A stretch of 64,000 bases of DNA from positions 186,001 to 250,000 of the forward strand of contig BDDD01002654.1 in assembly GCA_001972305.1 (NCBI GenBank), in the 5' to 3' direction. A program made the position numbers and the translations under genes. Under the pieces are notes generated by a model. The model ran no database searches, had not been told where the DNA came from, and saw only the letters and a list, made by a program, of their open reading frames with translations. Positions 13,881 through 26,180 of the stretch are shown here, piece after piece (within the stretch, counting starts at the first letter, position 1; the number at the start of each line of letters is the position of its first letter). Source of the DNA: Cephalotus follicularis (lineage: Eukaryota > Streptophyta > Magnoliopsida > Oxalidales > Cephalotaceae).

Positions 13881-13887
13881 GATGGGG

Positions 13888-13895
13888 TATATATA
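13888..13895 (+). promoter_or_regulatory. TATA box of TAF13 copy A
   Basis: TATATATA followed by AG. It lies about 25-35 bases before a pyrimidine-rich leader (CACTCCTCTGTCCTTTTCTCTTC), a typical plant promoter arrangement. The transcription start is inferred at about 13,915-13,930. Confidence 0.6.
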
Positions 13896-15621
13896 GAGTC
13901 ATTTTTAGGGATTTTGTTTTGTTACTGTTCAACACTCCTCTGTCCTTTTCTCTTCACCTCTTCACAAAGAATCCATTGAAAAGGCAGAGTTCACTCAATT
14001 GAAGTTATTATCCCTCTCTCTTCCTTATTTGCAGTATTCTTGTATGAATCTTCTTCTAGCAGTGCCGTTGTTGCTTCTTCAATCCTTATTTGGTACGTTT
14101 TTTTTCTTTCTTTTCGTTTTGATCATCTGCTTCGGTTTCATAATGACAACAAAAGTTTCTGTACAAATATCCCATGTGAGCAATTGATATACATAGTCAA
14201 TTTATTTTTTATTAGCTTAAATTTTCAAGATCAATGAATGGTAATCTAATATTGTATTAGGGCCTTGTTTATTAAAAGTTCTCAACAAAAGATAATTTTA
14301 TCAGCTGCTCCATTTTATTAGTATACCATCAAATTAACTAATTAGTACAAGCTTCTTGAAGATTCATAGTAATTAAAAAAAAAAATTCCTCTTGTGAGAA
14401 GTCTATTTTGATGTACTAAGTATGTGTATTATATTGACTATTATAGGAATATATTATCTTATTGATTCCTATTTTTCATGTTCTGCTAGTTTTCTGTCGC
14501 CTTATCAATGAGAGAGATATCACCTACAAGATTATAGGGGTAGATGACTAACCCAACTGGCTGTGAAGGAATGTTTAATTACATGCATTTATCTCTACGT
14601 AATGTGATTGAGAGATGTTTTGGTGTCTTAAAGTCACGTTTTAAGATATTAAAATTAATGTCTCGATATTGAAGCAACATTTTTTGGATATATAGTTTTA
14701 GTAATTGACAAATATTTTTAGTTAGTCAAATACAAAAATAGATGTTATCCAAATAGGTTTCTCATTTTTGTGTTTTCAAAATTGTTTCAAATGTCTACTG
14801 ACCAAGCATATTAACACTGTTTTTTTTTTCTCAGAACTATTTCTGAAAACAGCATACTATCTTGTAAGTTAGAAAATATTTTCAAAAGAGTTCTCTAACT
14901 TATGTTCTTATAACAATTTTCAAAAACAAAAATGAAAAACAGTAACCAAACATAACCAAAATTGTCAAATTTTCTCTCTATAATCTCTCGATGTTCGTCA
15001 GTTTTATTTTTGTTTCAGTTATTTACAATAACTTATTCTTTGCAATTTGTTCCTTTATTATTTGATGCACAGATACACTTTCTAAGACTTTCTGTTTAAT
15101 GTTTGCTCGATTTTTATTGATATCTTGATTCTTGTTTTAATAAATATCTTCAAGAGTACCAGTTGTATAAAGCTATGATATTTTACTATGCTTTTATATT
15201 TTTTAACCACAGTATTGTTAATTGTAATTATCATTTATTTGACTAGATTAGCAAGGTAGCTGATTACTACGCAAACTCAATTTCACGAATATAACGACAT
15301 TGATTCATGCTTCTGCTAATCACTGAATTACTTATCGTTCACGTTCTTGCGGGGAAATTAGAATAAATTCAATAATTTCCCATTTCCCATTTTTCATGTG
15401 ATAATGTTTAATATTATAATTTATAGTTTCCATCAAATTTGGCTCTTTATTTTGACCTATTGATAATTGTTTTTTTGCCCTATGCTTTGGGTCTATGACG
15501 ATCTTTGTGATGTTTTGTAAATTTCAGTTAAAAAATGTGACAAGCTGTATTGTTTGTAATATGGTTACTAGTTATATAGCATATGATTGATACTGAAGGT
15601 GGTTGTTTTTGTGTTTAAAAG

Positions 15622-17058
15622 ATGAGCAACCCTTCAGCACCATCTTCAAAATCGAAAGTTGGGTCCTCACAACAATCAGAAACTTCATTTAAGCGCAAGC
15701 GAGGAGTCTTTCAGAAAGATTGTTAGTGAACATCTTTTTTTCTATATGTGTTGCAATTCTTTCATACTTTCTATTCAGGTATTCATTCATACTTTGTTGG
15801 GTTCTGCAGTGCAGCACATGATGTATGGTTTCGGTGATGATCCTAATGTGAGCATATCACTATCTCTTTATTTATATAATTATATGGGATAAGTGATTCT
15901 GTTACTGTAATTAAGTACCATGGAATCAAATTCAAGATAGTGGGCAAGATTTATCAATATAGCATGTGAGTTGTATTTTGGATCTGCACGATGCAAATAC
16001 AAAATTTGAAAGAAAGCTCCCCTTTTTTGTTACCTCTAGTACAGAGCCCATAGCATAAGCCTTTTGCAATGGTTAGCAAATTTCTGATATGTGAATCCAC
16101 AATGAACCAAGCTTTCTCTACTGGATTTTTTCACTATTTCACCTGATATATACTTTGTATTCATCTGCTATATCCAAATTTAAACAATAAAGCAAGCTGC
16201 CATAATTTTTGAGCAGTAACTTCCACAAGTTCTTGTTTTTCTGAAATAACTGAAACAGAAAATGGGCTGATATATGTCATTCGTTTATTGGTGTACTCCT
16301 AACATGCAATATGTAATTAATTCATTTTTTCTATTCAATTATTAGTTAAAAAAATTCACTTGTTGCATTATCAGCCGCTTCCAGAAACTGTGGCACTAGT
16401 GGAGGACATTTTAGTGGAGTATGTCACAGATTTGGTAAGTATATTTTTTTGGGTTGGTAAACGAATAATTATGAAACATGTTATGTTAGATGCATGGCAG
16501 ATATTACCCTATGCTTTCTCGACTCTTTTGCAGGCTCATAAAGCCCAAGATTTTGGATCAAAGAGGGGAAAGCTATCGGTTGAGGATTTTCTCTATCTGA
16601 TACGCAAGGTATTGTCTATAGTTGTTTAATTTCATGGAAATTATCATTCTGTTGCATGGTTCCCACATCATATTTATTGACTTAGAAGTGTCAGCAGATT
16701 TATGCTTTCTGATTATTCGAAGAGAAAATCGTTAATTTCCTCTCCCTCACACTCACCCACCTTGCGCATTTCTTTTTCTTTTATCTGCCCCCTGGCAGAA
16801 TCTGTTCTAATCTGATATTGCTCTCAAAATATGGTTTCTGAATGCTGTTGCGTGTGAAGATGTGGCATATATGCATTTGTACTTGTTCTCTGTTTGTTAT
16901 AGTCTCAGATAGTAGACTAATGGTAGTGTAACTACTTGACCATGCAGGACTTGCCCAAACTTAACCGTTGTACTGAGTTACTGTCAATGCAAGAGGAGCT
17001 TAAACAAGCAAGGAAGGCTTTTGAAGTAGATGAAGAGAAGCTGGCATCAATTGAATGA
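15622..17058 (+). CDS. TAF13: TAF13, TFIID subunit 13 (copy A)
   Basis: Five coding exons: 15,622-15,721, 15,810-15,847, 16,375-16,434, 16,534-16,608 and 16,948-17,058, all with GT-AG introns, giving 127 residues. TAF13 is a histone-fold subunit of TFIID that pairs with TAF11 in RNA polymerase II initiation in the nucleus. The protein opens MSNPSAPSSKSK, has the FKRKRGVFQKDLQHMMYGFG block, then the histone fold (PLPETVALVEDILVEYVTDL, GKLSVEDFLYLIRKD), and ends in a charged helix (EELKQARKAFEVDEEKL). Length and exon phases fit plant TAF13. The start is the only in-frame ATG and follows an acceptor-like AAAG. A leader exon (about 13,915-14,092) and a 1.5-kb 5' UTR intron are inferred. The gene looks whole. 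I see no coding difference from copy B. Confidence 0.95.
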
Positions 17059-18593
17059 TAAGAAGGAATTGAAAATTTCAGTTGCAAATGCTTGTTATTT
17101 CTGCTTTTATATGTAATTGCCATCACATTGGCTATTTGAGTGTGAAGCCAAGGCATTAAACCAGTGAGGATAGTTTCAACGAACCAAAAATGATAGAACA
17201 ATTAGACTTCTTTTAATGTTTAAATCATAATGGTTAGCAACGAAAGATTAGCTGTGGATGTCTCAAACATTTAGGTACCTTGGTTTTGAATTTCTGTCAC
17301 GAAGGTTTTGTACTTGGGCGGTGAATAGGATTTTAAAAATAATTCTCAAAACTAATTTACTCAAAATTATAATCAATAATAAACGTAATGTAAATACAAA
17401 AATTAAAGAATAAGAGTAAGAGAGTGTAAATGATTTTAAAGTAGTTCGATCTAAATCTTGTCTAAGTCCAATTTTTTAAGATTTTTTTCTCAAGTTTTAT
17501 TAGTATCTTGTTTTATAATCTTTGAAGTTTCAACCAAGATCTAAGCAATCAAGCTCTAACCGAGTTAGAATAAATTAGAAACAACTCTTGTAGTGTTTAT
17601 AATAAAAGTAATAAGTGTTTTTTGGTTATGAATTTAAATTGAATTTGTTTACAATAAAACACAATTTTAATAGTAAGATTGAAAAGAGAAAAATTTGTGG
17701 AAGTAGGTAATTCTTTTTGTAATCGCCTAACATGTAATACAGCCTTTTGGTAATTCCTTCAAGCCCAATGAATTTAAAGCATTAAGAAAGATTGAATAGG
17801 GACACTTGAAAAAGAGAAGTTTGATATTCCAGTTCGCATACCTAACATTACTATTCAATTTCTGTCAGTCTGGGCATTGTCAAGTGAATATGGAAATGGT
17901 GAAAAACACCAAATTTTGCCAAAGTGGATAAGGAAATTGAGAGGAACACATTAACTAGAAAAAGAATAAGATTATAAGAGTAAAATTTATGTCTTGACAA
18001 CTATTGCCAAAAAAAATTTATGTCTTGACAATGCTGAAAAATAGAGAAGAGGTGAGAGTATCTGTTTCCTAGCCAACAACTTCCTAAAAGAAACATTAGT
18101 GTAAACAGTTTGAAAATAGATATTCTGATCTATGTATAATATTATTATCTAATACTAATATATAAAAGTAACCGTTTATGTCCCAAATATTGACACATAG
18201 GGTTTCAAAACTAACACCTAGATTTTAAATAATTATTACATAAGTTTCACATAAACTATTTATTTATTATCAGTCAAGTGATCTTTAAATCCTATTTGAA
18301 TTGCAAATACTATAACAAAATTAAACTAAAAGTGTAAAATTTGTGCGATATGATTTTATTAAAATATATAATCTTTATGTACATTTGTAATATTAATTTC
18401 TTTTATGTTACCAAAATCTGCACAATATATGTTTTAGCAATTAATATATTCTACTATATATAACAAATTATTAGTAACAATAAAACGCACACCGTATTAA
18501 TTCACGAAATTATAATATATTATTAACCTAGATAATAATTATTGGTATAAGTATATATATTTAATTTTACTTAAGTAAAATTAATAACCCTTA
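17059..18593. other. 3' flank of TAF13 copy A
   Basis: The TAF13 3' UTR is probably within the first 200-250 bases. The rest is AT-rich and gene-free. A stretch at about 17,315-17,560 (GGGCGGTGAATAGGATTTT onward) looks like a dispersed plant repeat. A short motif around TTTATGTCTTGACAA occurs twice near 17,985-18,030. Confidence 0.5.
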
Positions 18594-18594
18594 A

Positions 18595-19848
18595 TTAGAA
18601 GTCTTAAACTTACTATAGGTTTCTACAAGACGGTCTGATAAACAATTCAACAAGTAATCTCTACAGTAGTCCTCATCACTTAACCATTGAGATTTAGAAA
18701 CATCTTCAGTGGTGTAAAATAAATTACTCAAAACATTATAGAATATCTGAAGGGATTTCAACCCGAATTGAGTCTTATGCCTCCAAGTGTTGTACTCCTA
18801 CCTACCAAACGATTGTAGTTTAACCATTTCAAAGAAAATATATTTATTCATTTCAGTAAATAAATAGATTAAATAATAAGTAGAATGAGTACACATGAAT
18901 TTTCAGCAGAAACAACAATCAAACGGAGCCTCAAAGTCTGAAAAACAGCACAAATCAACCCCACTCTCACCGTGCACGCATGAGCCACACGAGCGAGAAT
19001 CCCAGTCGCACCCACGCGCTTGTCTTCTTCGTCTTCGACGCGTACCAGCCAAAGAGCACGTTTGTATTTCCGGCGATGACAAACCACACCGACCTCGCAA
19101 ACGGACCGACGGACCTCCAGGGGTCGACCGCGTCACTGCTCTGCCTGAACTGACGTCACCAATGGCCGGAATAGCGATTCAAACCGTGGAGGCTTCACCA
19201 GCTACCTCCTTCGTCCGGCAACGGTTCGACGCCGCACCACCCGCAAAAGAACCACTATGGAGAAATGAATTGAACGCGACCGATCTGAGCCATTGACGTT
19301 AACTCTGGCGGCCGGAATATGTGAGCAAAGGTTGCAGACCTCCAACGCTTTAGGACGTCCTTCTGGACGATTCCGGCACTGGTTCAGAAATCCAACACCA
19401 CAAGCAGATTCCTCTAGTCGAGGAGCACCAGATCCGTACCTCGTTTGCCTCAAACAGTGGCCGGAACAAAAAGTTATATTTTTGACCGTTTTGCCCTTGA
19501 CATGAATAATGACCAAACTACCTCTGTCGTGAAACAGCCAAATTGCAAGCAAAAACGAGACGTTCACTATCACCGGTAACCCCTCAAAATCGGATAAAGA
19601 CACCAAATATTGCTTTAAGATTGTTAAGGTTTTGATCTGTATTGAGAGATAAGTGTGTATGGCTTAAACCAATACACCATTCGTATCAAGTTTGGAATAC
19701 TATGCAGTATTGCCTCCAGCTAGCACACTTATATTTATACTAGGGTGTTACCTTACTGTGGGATCTAGTCTAAATAGGCTCAACTCTTAGGTCTTCACTT
19801 ATTGTGCTTATATTAAAACATATTAGTTAGATACCTAAGTATCCAACA
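18595..19848 (-). mobile_element. Duplicated copia 5' LTR, leader and gag start
   Basis: Identical by eye to 11,659-12,912. It is cut at the duplication junction, so it lacks the rest of gag and all of pol. Its U3 end (19,848) faces TAF13 copy B. Confidence 0.9.
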
Positions 19849-20823
19849 GTTCTTTCTAAAAGAGAATCCATTGTGATCGATAAAAAAATTATAGTTTGTC
19901 ATCTCATTTTTAATCACTCAATTTTTAAAATTGTTTGATATATTATAATATTATAAATGTTATGTGAGATACCATAATATATACGTAAATATATATCTAT
20001 TTAATATATCACTTTATAAAATTATTTGGTTATCTAAATTTTTAGTATATTATTACATCATTTAAAATATTTAACAATATTTAAAAAAAAAAGTAATTTG
20101 AAAGGTATCTTAAATAGTTCTTATCTCGAGGAATATCTGAGATACCTTTATTATAAATAAACCTTATATATAAATTAAATGAGCAACATAAAATGAGGTA
20201 ATAAACTTATATATCTTAACACATGTTACAATGAATCTTTCGTATTTTCTAAAAATCTATATTCCTGATTACATAACTCGGAATTCTGTTTGGTTTCTGT
20301 TCGAAAGTAAGAGTTTTAGGTCCATATTAATGGGGAGGTTGTCCTTCTTTAATGCTACTAAATTAAGTGTGTCCAATGCGAGCTAACATTGAATAATAGT
20401 CTTGGGTTAGAGTTGGATGTCTTACTTTCCGGTGCTATAAATGGGATACGGTAATGAAGATTGTAAGATGAGAATATGAGTTTGCAAGGGGACTGGTTGG
20501 AGTTAGACATGTAGGTAGAAGCATAGGCAGACGAGGCTTTGCATTTATTTCAACGTCATTGTTCAGTTCAGATCGTATTTATGAGGAATTCATCCATCAC
20601 ATTGATCGGATTCAATTTCACTCTACTTAAAAAGATATTAGTAAAAAAAAAAAAATTGGTTTTGATTTGGACATTTTAAACCCCACCACCCAAAAAAAAT
20701 TGCCACAACTGTATTAAATACCCATATTTGTATTACTTAGGGTCCGTTTGCCTGGGCTTGTGCCCCAGTTGCTTGACTTGGTAGTTTTCATTAAACTTGA
20801 GACGCCGTTTTAAAAAGATGGGG

Positions 20824-20831
20824 TATATATA
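20824..20831 (+). promoter_or_regulatory. TATA box of TAF13 copy B
   Basis: TATATATA in the same context as copy A, inside the stretch where the two units are identical, so the duplicated gene kept its core promoter. Confidence 0.6.
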
Positions 20832-22560
20832 GAGTCATTTTTAGGGATTTTGTTTTGTTACTGTTCAACACTCCTCTGTCCTTTTCTCTTCACCTCTTCA
20901 CAAAGAATCCATTGAAAAGGCAGAGTTCACTCAATTGAAGTTATTATCTCTCTCTCTCTTCCTTATTTGCAGTGATTCTTGTATGAATCTTCTTCTAGCA
21001 GTGCCGTTGTTGCTTCTTCAATCCTTATTTGGTACGTTTTTTTTCTTTCTTTTCGTTTTGATCATCTGCTTGGGTTTCATAATGACAACAAAAGTTTCTG
21101 TACAAATATCCCATGTGAGCAATTGATATACATAGTCAATTTATTTTTTATTAGCTTAAATTTTCAAGATCAATGAATGGTAATCTAATATTGTATTAGG
21201 GCCTTGTTTATTAAAAGTTCTCAACAAAAGATAATTTTATCAGCTGCTCCATTTTATTAGTATACCATCAAATTAACTAATTAGTACAAGCTTCTTGAAG
21301 ATTCATAGTAATTAAAAAAAAAAATTCCTCTTGTGAGAAGTCTATTTTGATGTACTAAGTATGTGTATTATATTGACTATTATAGGAATATATTATCTTA
21401 TTGATTCCTATTTTTCATGTTCTGCTAGTTTTCTGTCGCCTTATCAATGAGAGAGATATCACCTACAAGATTATAGGGGTAGATGACTAACCCAACTGGC
21501 TGTGAAGGAATGTTTAATTACATGCATTTATCTCTACGTATTGTGATTGAGAGATGTTTTGGTGTCTTAAAGTCACGTTTTAAGATATTAAAATTAATGT
21601 CTCGATATTGAAGCAACATTTTTTGGATATATAGTTTTAGTAATTGAAAAATATTTTTAGTTAGTCAAATACAAAAATAGATGTTATCCAAATAGGTTTC
21701 TCATTTTTGTGTTTTCAAAATTGTTTCAAATGTCTACTGACCAAGCATATTAACACTGTTTTTTTTTTCTCAGAACTATTTCTGAAAACAGCATACTATC
21801 TTGTAAGTTAGAAAATATTTTCAAAAGAGTTCTCTAACTTATGTTCTTATAACAATTTTCAAAAACAAAAATGAAAAACAGTAACCAAACATAACCAAAA
21901 TTGTCAAATTTTCTCTCTATAATCTCTCGATGTTCGTCAGTTTTATTTTTGTTTCAGTTATTTACAATAACTTATTCTTTGCAATTTGTTCCTTTATTAT
22001 TTGATGCACAGATACACTTTCTAAGACTTTCTGTTTAATGTTTGCTCGATTTTTATTGATATCTTGATTCTTGTTTTAATAAATATCTTCAAGAGTACCA
22101 GTTGTATAAAGCTATGATATTTTACTATGCTTTTATATTTTTTAACCACAGTATTGTTAATTGTAATTATCGTTTATTTGACTAGATTAGCAAGGTAGCT
22201 GATTACTACGCAAACTCAATTTCACGAATATAACGACATTGATTCATGCTTCTGCTAATCACTGAATTACTTATCGTTCACGTTCTTGCGGGGAAATTAG
22301 AATAAATTCAATAATTTCCCATTTCCCATTTTTCATGTGATAATGTTTAATATTATAATTTATAGTTTCCATCAAATTTGGCTCTTTATTTTGACCTATT
22401 GATAATTGTTTTTTTGCCCTATGCTTTGGGTCTATGACGATCTTTGTGATGTTTTGTAAATTTCAGTTAAAAAATGTGACAAGCTGTATTGTTTGTAATA
22501 TGGTTACTAGTTATATAGCATTTGATTGATACTGAAGGTGGTTGTTTTTGTGTTTAAAAG

Positions 22561-23997
22561 ATGAGCAACCCTTCAGCACCATCTTCAAAATCGAAAGTTG
22601 GGTCCTCACAACAATCAGAAACTTCATTTAAGCGCAAGCGAGGAGTCTTTCAGAAAGATTGTTAGTGAACATCTTTTTTTCTATATGTGTTGCAATTCTT
22701 TCATACTTTCTATTCAGGTATTCATTCATACTTTGTTGGGTTCTGCAGTGCAGCACATGATGTATGGTTTCGGTGATGATCCTAATGTGAGCATATCACT
22801 ATCTCTTTATTTATATAATTATATGGGATAAGTGATTCTGTTACTGTAATTAAGTACCATGGAATCAAATTCAAGATAGTGGGCAAGATTTATCAATATA
22901 GCATGTGAGTTGTATTTTGGATCTGCACGATGCAAATACAAAATTTGAAAGAAAGCTCCCCTTTTTTGTTACCTCTAGTACAGAGCCCATAGCATAAGCT
23001 TTTTGCAATGGTTAGCATATTTCTGATATGTGAATCCACAATGAACCCAGCTTTCTCTACTGGATTTTTTCACTATTTCACCTGATATATACTTTGTATT
23101 CATCTGCTATATCCAAATTTAAACAATAAAGCAAGCTGCCATAATTTTTGAGCAGTAACTTCCACAAGTTCTTGTTTTTCTGAAATAACTGAAACAGAAA
23201 ATGGGCTGATATATGTCATTCGTTTATTGGTGTACTCCTAACATGCATTATGTAATTAATTCATTTTTTCTATTCAATTATTAGTTAAAAAAATTCACTT
23301 GTTGCATTATCAGCCGCTTCCAGAAACTGTGGCACTAGTGGAGGACATTTTAGTGGAGTATGTCACAGATTTGGTAAGTATATTTTTTTGGGTTGGTAAA
23401 CGAATAATTATGAAACATGTTATGTTAGATGCATGGCAGATATTACCCTATGCTTTCTCGACTCTTTTGCAGGCTCATAAAGCCCAAGATTTTGGATCAA
23501 AGAGGGGAAAGCTATCGGTTGAGGATTTTCTCTATCTGATACGCAAGGTATTGTCTATAGTTGTTTAATTTCATGGAAATTATCATTCTGTTGCATGGTT
23601 CCCACATCATATTTATTGACTTAGAAGTGTCAGCAGATTTTTGCTTTCTGATTATTCGAAGAGAAAATCGTTAATTTCCTCTCCCTCACACTCACCCACC
23701 TTGCGCATTTCTTTTTCTTTTATCTGCCCCGTGGCAGAATCTGTTCTAATCTGATATTGCTCTCAAAATATGGTTTCTGAATGCTGTTGCGTGTGAAGAT
23801 GTGGCATATATGCATTTGTACTTGTTCTCTGTTTGTTATAGTCTCAGATAGTAGACTAATGGTAGTGTAACTACTTGACCATGCAGGACTTGCCCAAACT
23901 TAACCGTTGTACTGAGTTACTGTCAATGCAAGAGGAGCTTAAACAAGCAAGGAAGGCTTTTGAAGTAGATGAAGAGAAGCTGGCATCAATTGAATGA
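22561..23997 (+). CDS. TAF13: TAF13, TFIID subunit 13 (copy B)
   Basis: Five coding exons at 22,561-22,660, 22,749-22,786, 23,314-23,373, 23,473-23,547 and 23,887-23,997, again coding for 127 residues. All splice sites, the start codon and the stop match copy A. The differences between the units that I found lie in introns and flanks, so both genes should make the same protein. The role is as for copy A: a histone-fold TFIID subunit partnered with TAF11. The promoter and inferred leader intron were duplicated too. Nothing in the sequence suggests loss of function. Whether both are expressed cannot be judged here. A collapsed haplotype or assembly duplicate is a possible alternative. Confidence 0.93.
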
Positions 23998-25591
23998 TAT
24001 GAAGGAATTGAAAATTTCAGTTGCAAATGCTTGTTATTTCTGCTTTTATATGTAATTGCCATCACATTGGCTATTTGAGTGTGAAGCCAAGGCATTAAAC
24101 CAGTGAGGATAGTTTCAACGAACCAAAAATGATAGAACAATTAGACTTCTTTTAATGTTTAAATCATAATGGTTAGCAACGAAAGATTAGCTGTGGATGT
24201 CTCAAACATTTAGGTACCTTGGTTTTGAATTTCTGTCACGAAGGTTTTGTACTTGGGCGGTGAATAGGATTTTAAAAATAATTCTCAAAACTAATTTACT
24301 CAAAATTATAATCAATAATAAACGTAATGTAAATACAAAAATTAAAGAATAAGAGTAAGAGAGTGTAAATGATTTTAAAGTAGTTCGATCTAAATCTTGT
24401 CTAAGTCCAATTTTTTAAGATTTTTTTCTCAAGTTTTATTAGTATCTTGTTTTATAATCTTTGAAGTTTCAACCAAGATCTAAGCAATCAAGCTCTAACC
24501 GAGTTAGAATAAATTAGAAACAACTCTTGTAGTGTTTATAATAAAAGTAATAAGTGTTTTTTGGTTATGAATTTAAATTGAATTTGTTTACAATAAAACA
24601 CAATTTTAATAGTAAGATTGAAAAGAGAAAAATTTGTGGAAGTAGGTAATTCTTTTTGTAATCGCCTAACATGTAATACAGCCTTTTGGTAATTCCTTCA
24701 AGCCCAATGAATTTAAAGCATTAAGAAAGATTGAATAGGGACACTTGAAAAAGAGAAGTTTGATATTCCAGTTCGCATACCTAACATTACTATTCAATTT
24801 CTGTCAGTCTGGACATTGTCAAGTGAATATGGAAATGGTGAAAAACACCAAATTTTGCCAAAGTGGATAAGGAAATTGAGAGGAACACATTAACTAGAAA
24901 AAGAATAAGATTATAAGAGTAAAATTTATGTCTTGACAACTATTGCCAAAAAAAATTTATGTCTTGACAATGCTGAAAAATAGAGAAGAGGTGAGAGTAT
25001 CTGTTTCCTAGCCAACAACTTCCTAAAAGAAACATTAGTGTAAACAGTTTGAAAATAGATATTCTGATCTATGTATAATATTATTATCTAATACTTATAT
25101 ATAAAAGTAACCGTTTATGTCCCAAATATTGACACATAGGGTTTCAAAACTAACACCTAGATTTTAAATAATTATTACATAAGTTTCACATAAACTATTT
25201 ATTTATTATCAGTCAAGTGATCTTTAAATCCTATTTGAATTGAAAATACTATAACAAAATTAAACTAAAAGTGTAAAATTTGTGCGATATGATTTTATTA
25301 AAATATATAATCTTTATGTACATTTGTAATATTAATTTCTTTTATGTTAACAAAATCTGCACAATATATATTTTAGCAATTAATATATTCTACTATATAT
25401 AACAAATTATTAGTAACAATAAAACACACACCGTATTAATTCACGAAATTATAATATATTATTAACCTAGATAATAATTATTGGTATAAGTATATATATT
25501 TAATTTTACTTAAGTAAAATTAATAACCCTTAGATAGATAACACTTGAATAGTATCTAAAAGACTAGATACTATATTAACATACTATATTA
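23998..25591. other. 3' flank of TAF13 copy B
   Basis: Same content as the flank of copy A up to 25,532, then about 60 bases of AT-rich unique DNA before the Tat element. No gene is seen. Confidence 0.5.
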
Positions 25592-25596
25592 AGAAC

Positions 25597-26180
25597 TAAT
25601 ATGAGAAAAATCCAATTTTAAGCATGAGGACAAGCGCCTCAATGGAAGGGAAATATGTGTCGTTCCAGGACTTGGGCACGTGGCACTCATCATATCAACA
25701 AGGGAAAAAGCCGCCTAAACAGACTGACAGGCCACAAAAGCCACCTGGTCAGACTTGCACGCCCCAGTAGCCACATAGATAGGCTGACACACCATCACAT
25801 CAAGGGGGAAAAAGGCTACAAAATCTGGAGGAGATCAGGGAAAATACCAGCACCACTGAAACCTTTCCCATAGGGGCAACAAACTCCTAATTTGACGATC
25901 ATCAGTCACAGACATACCTATAAATACCAGTTCAACAGTCAATACAAAGGTTAGCCATTTTTTAGCACTCAAAGAACCCAATATTCTCTGTGCCATCACT
26001 AACTAGAGCGTCGGAGTGTCCCCGAGAGAACAACCTCATAGACCTTCTACTTTTCTCACTTACTTGTGCAGGGATTACCAACCCAAAAACACTCTTTCTC
26101 AGACAGATTCCAGTATTTCTCTAAACAAATCAAGCCCTTACACGTGGGGTGATGTTGAAGGAGAGATTTCTGCATCAACA
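25597..26180 (+). repeat. 5' LTR of the Tat element
   Basis: 584 bp. TATAAATACCAG near 25,919 is the likely promoter. It ends ATCAACA, directly followed by the PBS-like sequence. Its first bases are TAATATGAG, against TGATATGAG in the 3' LTR. Confidence 0.93.

Larger units (their letters stand above)
11659..18593 (+). repeat. Tandem duplication unit A (6,935 bp)
   Basis: Unit A runs from inside copia gag, through the copia leader and 5' LTR, across a complete TAF13 gene, and into AT-rich downstream DNA. It recurs directly as unit B at 18,595-25,532. The two are identical by eye for the first 2.35 kb. They differ by about 19 substitutions and two small indels (net 3 bp) over the remaining 4.6 kb. 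Confidence 0.95.
18595..25532 (+). repeat. Tandem duplication unit B (6,938 bp)
   Basis: The second unit joins unit A through one extra base (A at 18,594) between CCCTTA, the right end of the unit, and TTAGAAGTC, its left end in copia gag. It carries a copia 5' end fragment (18,595-19,848) and a second complete TAF13. It ends at 25,532, about 60 bases before the target duplication of the Tat element. Confidence 0.95.

Noticed and set aside
14255-14960. MITE-like ends in the TAF13 leader intron (GGGCCTTGTTTATT and AGTAACCAAACATAACC)
   Set aside because: The two ends do not pair as inverted repeats and no target duplication was found, so I do not call an element.
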